Of a DNA stretch of 64,000 bases, positions 37,392-44,782 are shown piece after piece. Under the pieces are notes generated by a model that was given only the letters and a program-made list of their open reading frames with translations, searched no databases and had not been told where the DNA came from. This stretch comes from [Flexibacter] sp. ATCC 35103 (GTDB lineage: Bacteria; Bacteroidota; Bacteroidia; Flavobacteriales; Flavobacteriaceae), in NCBI RefSeq assembly GCF_001975985.1, contig NZ_MTQF01000016.1:1-64000 (forward strand). The letters are read 5' to 3'. Every line of letters starts with the position of its first letter. The stretch's first letter is position 1. Both the position numbers and the translations under genes were made by a program.

Positions 37392-37790
37392 ATGAGTTCA
37401 AACATTAAGATTACCAGAATCTGCGAATTCTGTAAAAATGAGTTTACAGCACGCACAACAAAAACGCTTTACTGCTCGCTAAAATTTAGCTCCAGAGCCT
37501 ATAAATCAAGGACTTGGCAGTCCAAAATTGCTCAAAGCAACAATCAGACAGAAACTGTCAGAAACTCGAATTTTGAAGCAATTAATAGTAAGAGATTTCA
37601 TCGTCGTTAATATGGCAAGTAATTTGCTCGGCATCAGTAGAAGTACTATCTACCGGATTATCCAGCGTGGCGAACTTGATATTGCAAAATTTGGAACCAG
37701 GACCGTTATATGAAGATGCGATTTAGACAGCTTTTTCTCTATTCCCTTAGAGGAGTTTATGATTCGTGCTGTTCAGGTAAAGAGTTTTTC
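37392..37790 (+). pseudogene. Broken excisionase-like HTH gene of an integrative element
   Basis: The first part (ITRICEFCKNEFTARTTKTLYC) resembles the zinc-ribbon start of a Bacteroidota mobile-element HTH protein. The second half, in another frame, gives an excisionase-type helix-turn-helix (NLLGISRSTIYRIIQRGELD), then TGA in place of a likely CGA, then an in-frame remainder (CDLDSFF). So there is one frameshift between about 37510 and 37610, and one nonsense codon near 37710. The usual second zinc-binding Cys-His pair (YCSHKC in relatives, from memory) reads YCSLKF. It normally accompanies a tyrosine integrase, which is missing here. Confidence 0.6.
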
Positions 37791-38100
37791 ATTTAAAAAC
37801 CAGTATGCTCAATATACTGCTATGCCATTTATTCAATCGATTTTCCGCAATTACCATTAAAATCTGAAAAATTGACTTTCAACATTTTTTTCAATTATAC
37901 AATCTACCTGATTATCTGGTAGCTATTTTATAAATGCAAATCATAATTCTGTAAAAAAAATCGTAACTATCCTCTTTATATTTGATAAAGGACAATCGAT
38001 AGAGAAGGGTAAAATGCTAACAAACGCGGAAATACCGGCGGTCTTGTCACGGCCACTCCTTTGAAAAAAGATAGTAAAATGTAATCTAAAAAATAAAATC
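37791..38100. other. Non-coding remainder after the broken HTH gene
   Basis: About 310 bp without a credible frame. I see no repeat or RNA gene; it holds the upstream region of the acidic protein gene. Confidence 0.5.
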
Positions 38101-38580
38101 ATGAATTCAGATACACGCGAAAATTACGGTCAGGATGACAAGAATTTTCAAAACGCAGACAAAGGGAATCAGGGGCAGCAGAAATCTTCCTCTCCTGCAG
38201 GCCACCCCATTACAGATAACTCCGAGCCCGATTACGGAGATGATCTGAGCACCGATGAGATTAGCAACCCATATGATTCAGAGAACCTTGACAATGAATC
38301 GGACAGTGAATCCAAAGATATCACCGAGAAGGACATTGAAAAGGACCTTATAAATAATGATCCCTCTGAAGGTTTTGAAACTGACATTGATACTCCAGGG
38401 AGCGATGAGGATGAAAGCGACACCTTTAAAACCATTGAAACGGACCAGGACAACCCCGTGAGCAGGGAATTCGAAATTGGGCAGCTTGGTAGTGAGGACC
38501 TTCGAGAAGATGAACGCGCCCGTGATGAAACAAATGGCGGTGCGCCCGGCATTTATAAACCTTCCCAGCGAAAATTTTAA
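38101..38580 (+). CDS. Highly acidic, probably disordered hypothetical protein
   Basis: 159 residues, very rich in Asp, Glu, Ser and Asn, with few hydrophobics and no signal peptide; it looks intrinsically disordered throughout. The C-terminal part has FEIGQLGSEDLREDERARDE and ends SQRKF. Base composition is more GC-rich than the neighbouring sequence, which fits foreign origin. Comparable small acidic proteins occur in Bacteroidota without known function. Coding status rests on the open frame and consistent composition. Confidence 0.55.
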   Translation: MNSDTRENYGQDDKNFQNADKGNQGQQKSSSPAGHPITDNSEPDYGDDLSTDEISNPYDSENLDNESDSESKDITEKDIEKDLINNDPSEGFETDIDTPGSDEDESDTFKTIETDQDNPVSREFEIGQLGSEDLREDERARDETNGGAPGIYKPSQRKF

Positions 38581-38846
38581 AGCATTCAGATTTAAATATT
38601 GCTTCCAATGGCTGACGGCAGGAAATTTTAACCTTCTTAAAATAAGCTTTAAGTATCTTGTTTAATTTTAATAATTGGGCAACAAGGCTAAATGATTTTC
38701 ATGCATATTTTTCAAATTAACCATTAAAATAAAATTGGATAGTAATTTCAACCTGGGCAAACCTGAAGTTAATTTTGACAAATCGATCACAAATTGATAG
38801 TATGTATTTAAAAACTTCAGGTCTTCAGGTATCATTTTTTTATATT

Positions 38847-39503
38847 TTATTTATCGGTTTTGCCACCTTTCCAACGACGAAGCTTGGTTTGGTTTTCATA
38901 TGGCATTTTATCAGGATATGTCAAAAACTCAACTGATGTGCCCCAAGGAGTCAATCCATAAACAAAATAATTATGGTCGCCCTTTTCTTCAGGAAAAAGC
39001 ATAGGATTCGGTTTTGATAATATCTTTCCACCAGCTTCAACAAATCTTTCAATCGATACTGAGATACTATCACTATAAATGGCGAAATGTTGCAATCCTA
39101 TATCACTTGATTTGATTGCATTTCGCTGCCCTTCTGCATGGACTTCGAACAATTCAATATTAGGTCCATTGCCTATTTTTATCATTCTCACAGCAAATAT
39201 TTTTGTTCCAGATGCAACGTTTAAAGTACTTTCTACGCCACTTAAATCTATAGGAGCCTCGTTTTTGCTATGTGATTCGTAAATTACTTTCGCACCAAAA
39301 GCTCTGCTCAAAAACACTGTTGCAGAATCAATGTCAGGGACATTAATACCTATATGATCTATTCCTGCCTCTGCCGACACTGCAGATTTTTCTTTTCTCG
39401 TTTCGCTCATCTCTAAAGGTTTTTTTTTATTATCAAACTTGTTATCATTGCAAGAACTTAAGACGGCAATGGCAAGAAAAGTTATTGTACAAATTAATTT
39501 CAT
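38847..39503 (-). CDS. VOC (glyoxalase-fold) family lipoprotein
   Basis: 218 residues from the ATG at 39503, which gives a lipoprotein signal (MKLICTITFLAIAVLSSC). The mature part is one VOC domain: GIDHIGINVPDIDSATVFLSRAFGA, then IELFEV, and QHFAIYSDSI, with a C-terminal WGTSVEFLTYPDKMPYE segment. His and Glu metal-ligand positions (DHIG, IELFE, QHFA, SVEFL) appear kept, so it could be a metal enzyme. It starts 16 bp after the SDR gene, so both form one operon. Confidence 0.85.
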   Translation of the reverse strand: MKLICTITFLAIAVLSSCNDNKFDNKKKPLEMSETRKEKSAVSAEAGIDHIGINVPDIDSATVFLSRAFGAKVIYESHSKNEAPIDLSGVESTLNVASGTKIFAVRMIKIGNGPNIELFEVHAEGQRNAIKSSDIGLQHFAIYSDSISVSIERFVEAGGKILSKPNPMLFPEEKGDHNYFVYGLTPWGTSVEFLTYPDKMPYENQTKLRRWKGGKTDK

Positions 39504-39519
39504 AAAATATTTTATCAGA

Positions 39520-40311
39520 TTATATTTGAGCAGATCCACCGTCTACAAAAATTTCGCCACCAGTCATATAACTACTATCTTCAGAAGCCAGAAATAATGC
39601 AACTGAAGCAATTTCATCTGGATCTCCAATTCGTCCAAGCGGTGACTGATCTTCAAACTGTTTTAATGCTTCATCTTTAAATCCTGTCGACTCAAGTACA
39701 TTTAGAAGTCCAGGAGTACTTGTCGCACCGGGAGACAATACATTAATGCGAATTCCAGATCCTTTTAAATCCACTGCCCAGCTTCGGGCAAAGTTACGAA
39801 TGGCTGCTTTTGTAGCACCGTATACACTAAACGCTGCATTACCTTCACTTCCTGTAGTTGAACCGGTTAAAATAATTGAACTTCCTTTTCTCAATAATGG
39901 AATAGCTTTTTGAACAGTAAATAATGTTCCTTTTACATTTATATCAAATGCAAGATTGAAGCCTTCTTCTGTTATATTTCCAAGAGGCTCCAGTGTACCA
40001 ACACCTGCATTTGCAAATAATATATCAATATGCCTGTATGTAGATTTAATTACGGAATATATACGATCAAGATCAGCCATCTTCGATACATCACCTACAA
40101 TGGCTGTAACGTTTTCACCAATTAGTTGTACAGCGTCATTAAGTTCCTTCTCTCTCCGCCCCGTAATAAAAACATGAGCTCCCTCAGCCACAAATTTCTT
40201 TGCAGTAGCCAAACCAATACCACTATTTCCTCCCGTTATAAGAGCTACTTTCCCCTCAAGCCTGCCTATTGTTTTAGCGGGTTGTATTAAAGCATTTGTT
40301 GTGTTTTCCAT
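39520..40311 (-). CDS. Short-chain dehydrogenase/reductase (SDR)
   Basis: 263 residues of classical SDR type: TGGNSGIG nucleotide-binding motif, NAGVG, the catalytic Ser in LTGSTTGS, then YGATKAA with Tyr and Lys, and a C-terminal SSYMTGGEIFVDGG. It is an NAD(P)-dependent oxidoreductase with unknown substrate. First gene of an operon with the VOC lipoprotein; its promoter carries the HxlR-type operator (40338-40363). Confidence 0.93.
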   Translation of the reverse strand: MENTTNALIQPAKTIGRLEGKVALITGGNSGIGLATAKKFVAEGAHVFITGRREKELNDAVQLIGENVTAIVGDVSKMADLDRIYSVIKSTYRHIDILFANAGVGTLEPLGNITEEGFNLAFDINVKGTLFTVQKAIPLLRKGSSIILTGSTTGSEGNAAFSVYGATKAAIRNFARSWAVDLKGSGIRINVLSPGATSTPGLLNVLESTGFKDEALKQFEDQSPLGRIGDPDEIASVALFLASEDSSYMTGGEIFVDGGSAQI

Positions 40312-40337
40312 AATATGAAATTTTTAATAATTAAAGC

Positions 40338-40363
40338 ACTTGCATAATGCAAGTACAAAAATA
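40338..40363 (-). promoter_or_regulatory. SDR operon -7 box with adjacent HxlR-type operator
   Basis: On the minus strand TATTTTTG (40356-40363) is followed after 1 bp by ACTTGCATTATGCAAGT (40338-40354), a perfect palindrome about one central base. The operator covers the expected transcription start. The same arrangement appears at 40651 and 42363. Confidence 0.7.
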
Positions 40364-40624
40364 TATAAAACTCATATACAAAAAGTTAAAATTATGTTAG
40401 ATTAATTTCAGTACACACAAATGCCTGCCAATAACAATATTATTATAAAGCAACCAGTTTTAATACTAGTTCGTGAGTTTTATAATTTTGAAGGTTTGAT
40501 ATCCAATTCAACTTCATTCCAACGCAAACAAAATTAAATTTCTTTAAATACAAAAGGATAGATTTTAGTATCTCCTGAAGTAAAAAATAATTATAAATCA
40601 ATCTAATAAAAATATATAGCCAAA

Positions 40625-40676
40625 GTACTTGCATATTGCAATAACTTATTTAAATTTGTACTTGCAAAACACAAGT
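40625..40676 (+). promoter_or_regulatory. Promoter of the VOC-NTF2 gene with two operator copies
   Basis: An imperfect operator, GTACTTGCATATTGCAA (from 40625), contains the -33 TTG (40629-40631). After 19 bp comes TAAATTTG (40651-40658), then directly a second operator ACTTGCAAAACACAAGT (40660-40676). The start codon is at 40735. Confidence 0.7.
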
Positions 40677-40734
40677 TCTTTTTTACAATTTATTTAGTAA
40701 ACTTCTTATTAGTTTTTGCCCAATATTATAAATT

Positions 40735-41649
40735 ATGAACAAACAAAAAACATTTACCTTGGGATTAACAGCTTTTCTGCTGCTGGCGTTAAACAATGTG
40801 CAGGCCCAAAAAAAAACTACAATTATGAAACATAACATTTCAAACAACGCTGGACTTGAATCCTTCTCATTATTCAACGTCGCATTTACTGTGACTGATC
40901 TTGACAAATCTATAAATTGGTATAGTAATGTCTTTGGCTTTAAGCTCTTGAGCAGGTCAACTTTTAAAATTCCTGCAGGTGATGCAGAAGCTGCAATTAT
41001 AGAAGGCAATGGATTAAAACTTGAACTTCTTCATGTGCCAGACGGTCAACGAATTGAAGCGCTTTTTGCTGCCCCGCCAGCGCACTTAGTTCCAATTGGA
41101 AATAAAAGTTTAGTATTGCAGGTAGATGATCTTGCCCAGGCCTCTAGAGAATTGGAAGCAAAAGGTGTTGAATTTGTATGGCGTGAGCAGAACCTTATTG
41201 AAGGACAAATGCTTTGCTCAATGATTAAGGATATTGACGGAAACAAAATTAATATATTTCAAACAAATACTACTTTTGGACCTAATGTTGCACCTGTAAA
41301 GGCAGTGGATCCCTCAATTTTAACCAACGCTCATATCGCCATCTGGAGCGAGTATGATAGCCAGAAAAGAAAAGTGTTAATTGATAAGCTATATAGTACC
41401 GACTTCAGGCTTACCGATCCAAATGGTATAGTGGTTGGAAGGGATGCCCTTAATGAATTTATCACTGAATTACTTGCCAAATATCCAGGTTATACTTTTA
41501 CTGTTGACGGATCTATAGAGACGCATCACAATGTAATTAAATTCAATTGGAATTTTGGACCAAAAGACAATCCTGCAAAAATTAAAGGAACGGATGTTCT
41601 AATTACCCAAACCGGAAGTATCAACTCATTATTGGTTTTCATAAAGTAA
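40735..41649 (+). CDS. Exported VOC domain fused to an NTF2/SnoaL-like domain
   Basis: 304 residues: signal peptide (TLGLTAFLLLALNNVQAQ), a VOC domain at about residues 44-180 (FNVAFTVTDLDKSINWYSNVFG, LKLELLHVP, KDIDGNKINIFQ), then an NTF2-like domain at about 195-304 (HIAIWSEYDSQKRKVLIDKLY, FRLTDPNGIVVGRDALNEF). Both folds bind small molecules, suggesting a periplasmic binding or detoxifying enzyme. Regulated with the SDR operon by a shared operator. Confidence 0.85.
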   Translation: MNKQKTFTLGLTAFLLLALNNVQAQKKTTIMKHNISNNAGLESFSLFNVAFTVTDLDKSINWYSNVFGFKLLSRSTFKIPAGDAEAAIIEGNGLKLELLHVPDGQRIEALFAAPPAHLVPIGNKSLVLQVDDLAQASRELEAKGVEFVWREQNLIEGQMLCSMIKDIDGNKINIFQTNTTFGPNVAPVKAVDPSILTNAHIAIWSEYDSQKRKVLIDKLYSTDFRLTDPNGIVVGRDALNEFITELLAKYPGYTFTVDGSIETHHNVIKFNWNFGPKDNPAKIKGTDVLITQTGSINSLLVFIK

Positions 41650-41861
41650 AGCAACAAGTGCACTTGATTAGGCTGTAGTGTTAATTAATTTGCCAAAGAT
41701 GATGCATTTCTGATTTCTTTGGCTAAAATAAGGCATTAGAGACTTTACATATCACTGATTGATATTTCTTTTTTCCCATTTAAATGATGCTCTGCTTAAC
41801 AATTGAATGTTAGCGGAGCCATTTACTTATTTATATTATTGATTTAAGTCTTAAAGAAAAC

Positions 41862-42290
41862 CTACTCTAATTGGGAATCTTCCAGCTTTTGCTGCAGTAT
41901 GACCGTATATTTTTCTATTACTTCAGTCTTACTATTTTTCAACTCCTCAGATACAGCTGAAGGAAGCCCTTCAGGATGATGTTTAGTTCCCCAGATTATC
42001 ATTTCAGCAATTATTGGCAAAAGCTCAATTGCCTTTTGAGTAAGGGTATAAATAAATTTGGACTTATTAAAAGGAGATTCTTTTTTTGATACAAAACACT
42101 GAGATTCCAAAAATTTTAATCTGTCAGCTAAAATATTGGTTGAAATCTTCTCTGGAGAATTCATAAATTCCAAATAAGATGACTTTCCTTCAAAAATCAT
42201 ATCCCTTAAAATTAATATGGTCCATCTATCTCCAAATACATCCAGTGAGTATCCTACCGGACATGTAGACCTTGTTTTTATTGTTGCCAT
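41862..42290 (-). CDS. HxlR-family winged-helix transcriptional regulator
   Basis: 142 residues. The family signature is present: CPVGYSLDVFGDRWTILILRDM, then ISTNILADRLKFLES and YTLTQKAIELLPII. HxlR proteins act as dimers on palindromic sites and often sense aldehydes, quinones or oxidants. Its own promoter carries the same palindrome as the SDR and VOC-NTF2 promoters, so it probably controls all three and itself. Confidence 0.92.
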   Translation of the reverse strand: MATIKTRSTCPVGYSLDVFGDRWTILILRDMIFEGKSSYLEFMNSPEKISTNILADRLKFLESQCFVSKKESPFNKSKFIYTLTQKAIELLPIIAEMIIWGTKHHPEGLPSAVSEELKNSKTEVIEKYTVILQQKLEDSQLE

Positions 42291-42335
42291 AATAATTAGA
42301 AAAACATAGTGCTTAAGACAATTTATTTAAATAAA

Positions 42336-42385
42336 GCACTTTTGAACTGCAAGTGCAAAATTAATTAAAAAAAGTTTCTTACCAA
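42336..42385 (-). promoter_or_regulatory. HxlR gene promoter with operator
   Basis: On the minus strand TTG (42383-42385), 19 bp, TAATTTTG (42356-42363), then directly GCACTTGCAGTTCAAAAGTGC (42336-42356 region; arms GCACTT / AAGTGC). Same geometry as the two other operators. Confidence 0.65.
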
Positions 42386-42548
42386 AATATTTATGTCTAT
42401 TGCCTTCTATAAAGAATTTGACATGTAGATTAAAATCAAAAGCTAAGTTATAAATTGAATCTATTGGTTATTTTTATAGATAATGGTAAACATTAATGCA
42501 TTAGTAAAGCTTCAGAGAAATCCTGAGCTTTTTATTTATAAAGGCATA

Positions 42549-42579
42549 AAAAAACACCTGCTTTTGGCAGGTGTTTTTT
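42549..42579 (-). terminator. cspA-like gene terminator
   Basis: A perfect stem AAAAAACACCTGC / GCAGGTGTTTTTT directly after the cold-shock gene, with T-runs on both strands. Confidence 0.88.
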
Positions 42580-42597
42580 TATATTGTCTCTCGAATG

Positions 42598-42789
42598 TTA
42601 CGCTACAACAACGTTTACTGCGTTTGGACCTTTCTTTCCTTCTGCCACATCATAACGTACTTCATCATTCTCACGAATATTTTCTGTCAAACCTGAAACG
42701 TGAACAAAGATTTCACTCCCGCCATTTTTCGGTGTTATAAATCCAAAACCTTTTTCTTCATTAAAGAACTTTACTGTACCTTCTTGCAT
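42598..42789 (-). CDS. Cold-shock domain protein (CspA-like)
   Basis: 63 residues, the usual length: MQEGTVKFFNEEKGFGFITP with RNP1 (KGFGFI) and RNP2 (IFVHVS), ending PNAVNVVVA. A single-stranded nucleic acid-binding chaperone. A -7 box TACATTTG lies at 42812-42819 on the minus strand. Confidence 0.94.
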   Translation of the reverse strand: MQEGTVKFFNEEKGFGFITPKNGGSEIFVHVSGLTENIRENDEVRYDVAEGKKGPNAVNVVVA

Positions 42790-42811
42790 CTTATTAATTA
42801 TTTGTTGAACG

Positions 42812-42819
42812 CAAATGTA
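42812..42819 (-). promoter_or_regulatory. Putative -7 box of the cold-shock gene
   Basis: TACATTTG on the minus strand, 22 bp before the start codon; the nearest upstream TTG is at a 15-bp spacing, shorter than usual. Confidence 0.4.
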
Positions 42820-43511
42820 GTTTAATTATTAATACAATACTGAAAAAGAACTACTTGTAACTAAAAATAACTTAGTATATAATTCAAAAAAAGGGATGAA
42901 TATTCATTACTATTTAAAATTACAGTATTCTTTTTATAAATTTGTTTTAACCACTAGGTTAATGTGTTCTTATAAAATGTTATTTCAAATTAATCAAATA
43001 CAATTATTCAATTTAAAATTGAATAACGTTTGTTTGTTTTGTTTCGTTTTATTTTGCTCAGATTAGGTCTTTTCTTGTATCTCGACATCTGAAAACTCCA
43101 GTAAATAATTAGGATGTTAATTTTTACAAAGTGCTTATTGATTACTTCTATTATATAATAATAATTATAAGCATTTTACAGTTTTTTAATGGCTATGATT
43201 AGATTTGAAACTATATGCAATATAAAAAAAGCAATTCCAGAAGTCGAATTGCTTTTTTTATAAACGAATTAATAAATCTTATTGTGTAACTATCTTTATT
43301 TTTGCAATTAATTAAAATCACAAGTAGAATCTAATCCTATATCAAAAAAATCAACTGAAGATCAATTTTTTATATTGAATAAGTTCATGTAATAAATAAA
43401 TAATTATTCTTTCTATTTTTTATATTCGGTTCTAATATCAATTTTATTATTTAAATCACTTATAATTAGTTCAATATAGCTGATTTCATCAATAGTTTAT
43501 TTAATATATAA
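42820..43511. other. AT-rich gap separating the regulon from the biosynthetic cluster
   Basis: About 690 bp without a credible gene. Apart from the hairpin at 43224-43259 I see only AT-rich sequence. It marks the downstream end of the NRPS cluster. Confidence 0.55.
43224..43259. terminator. Bidirectional terminator downstream of the biosynthetic cluster
   Basis: A perfect stem AAAAAAAGCAATTC / GAATTGCTTTTTTT, T-runs on both strands, about 250 bp beyond the last gene of the cluster. Confidence 0.75.
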
Positions 43512-43916
43512 TTACAACTGCATGTATATATTTCTGAGTTGAATTCTTTCATTATTCATTTTGTCTATAATATTTTCAAAATTAACAGCACTATTTTCAT
43601 GCTCTAGACGATTTATTAGAACGGTAAGGATTTTTAAATTTTTCATTAAAAATTCAATATTAATATCGTCCAAGAGTATTCGGCCATATAAAAATTCATT
43701 AAAAAAATTTAAACTCCCCAATAGATAGCTTAATTTCATTGAAGCATTTTGTGATAATTTAATATGATTAATACTTATAACTTCAGCAGAATTTCCAAAA
43801 TAAATAGATGTTTTAACGCCAAATAAAAATAAGTATTCATTAACTTCATATATCACCATACCTTTATTTAATATAGATTGATCAAAATTGAAGTCTTTTA
43901 TATTGAGTGAATTCAT
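43512..43916 (-). CDS. Unknown small protein at the end of the biosynthetic cluster
   Basis: 134 residues, no signal peptide. The N-terminal half looks like beta strands (MVIYEVNEYLFLFGVKTSIYFG), the C-terminal half helical (NLKILTVLINRLEHE, NFENIIDKMNNERIQLRNIY). I do not recognise a family. It follows cysC after 44 bp on the same strand, so it may belong to the cluster. Very AT-rich, which leaves some doubt about its reality. Confidence 0.5.
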   Translation of the reverse strand: MNSLNIKDFNFDQSILNKGMVIYEVNEYLFLFGVKTSIYFGNSAEVISINHIKLSQNASMKLSYLLGSLNFFNEFLYGRILLDDINIEFLMKNLKILTVLINRLEHENSAVNFENIIDKMNNERIQLRNIYMQL

Positions 43917-43960
43917 AATATTTAAAATTTAAATTAATTGTATTAAGTTAATTTTTATTT

Positions 43961-44593
43961 CTAGTGTACTAATTGATTTAGTGATTCTATTTCTTTTTTT
44001 AAAGCAATTTTAGGTATTGTAAATTCAATTATTCTTTTTACAGAATCCCTGAGAGATTCTTCTAGAGTATTTATCGTAATATCCGGTTTTATTGGATTTT
44101 CATAAGGAGAATCAATCCCTGTCATATTTTTAATTTCATTTGCCCTCGCCTTTTTATAAAGCCCTTTAACATCTCGTCTTTCACATTCTGCAAGTGGTGT
44201 ATCTACAAATATTTCGACTACTTCTTCAAAGCCAATAATATTTTTAACTAGTTCTCTATCACAAGCATAAGGTGTTATAAAAGCAGCGATAACAACTAAT
44301 CCTGCATCAAGCATCAACTTTGATGTTTCAGCAATTCTTCTAATATTTTCACTTCTGTCTTCAGGGCTAAAAGTAAGATCCTTATTTAATCCGCTCCTTA
44401 CATTATCACCATCAAGGGTATAAGTATGGATGTTCATTTGAAAAAATTCTATCTCTAAGGCATTTGCTATAGTACTTTTACCTGAGCCTGATAAACCGGT
44501 AAGCCAAATTAATAAAGACTTATGCTTTTTAATTTTACACCTTTTTTCTTTATTAAGTGTATATTCATGAGAGGTGATATTTTTTAATTCCAT
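43961..44593 (-). CDS. cysC: Adenylyl-sulfate (APS) kinase
   Basis: 210 residues from the ATG at 44593. The P-loop is GLSGSGKST, then LDGDNVRSGLN, FSPEDRSENIRR, FITPYACDRELV and FVDTPLAECERRDVKGLYKKAR, all standard for APS kinase. It makes PAPS, the sulfuryl donor for sulfotransferases. No ATP sulfurylase (CysD/CysN) is beside it, and a sulfotransferase lies two genes upstream, so its job is probably PAPS supply for the pathway and not sulfate assimilation. A 189-bp gap with a hairpin separates it from the aminotransferase. Confidence 0.93.
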   Translation of the reverse strand: MELKNITSHEYTLNKEKRCKIKKHKSLLIWLTGLSGSGKSTIANALEIEFFQMNIHTYTLDGDNVRSGLNKDLTFSPEDRSENIRRIAETSKLMLDAGLVVIAAFITPYACDRELVKNIIGFEEVVEIFVDTPLAECERRDVKGLYKKARANEIKNMTGIDSPYENPIKPDITINTLEESLRDSVKRIIEFTIPKIALKKEIESLNQLVH

Positions 44594-44706
44594 AATTATG
44601 ATATTTATTTTTTGCGATTGCGCTTTTAAATTCAATTGTATAATCTGAATTTTATTTTTTTCAATTAATCACCTTTTAAATGATTTAAACATTATTCGAT
44701 CTATTG

Positions 44707-44756
44707 ATTAACTAAAAAAAAATATTAGTAATCAACTATATTTTTTTTTAGTTAAT
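44707..44756. terminator. AT-rich hairpin between aminotransferase and cysC
   Basis: Perfect 19-base arms (44707-44725 and 44738-44756), made of ATTAACT, nine A, TAT and its complement, with a 12-base loop. It lies 26 bp after the aminotransferase stop. It may end or attenuate the NRPS transcript ahead of cysC; without a GC stem the strength is uncertain. Confidence 0.5.
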
Positions 44757-44782
44757 TTATTTACTTAGAATTAATGGATAAA

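Noticed and set aside
38232..38552. 106-residue minus-strand frame over the acidic protein gene
   Set aside because: A serine-rich mirror of an Asp/Glu/Ser-rich gene, as expected from complementing its codons; no start context or motif.
42483..42540. Short plus-strand frame and AAGCTTCAG/CTGAGCTT hairpin before the cold-shock terminator
   Set aside because: The frame runs antisense through cspA and has no family features; the hairpin is imperfect and no plus-strand gene precedes it closely.
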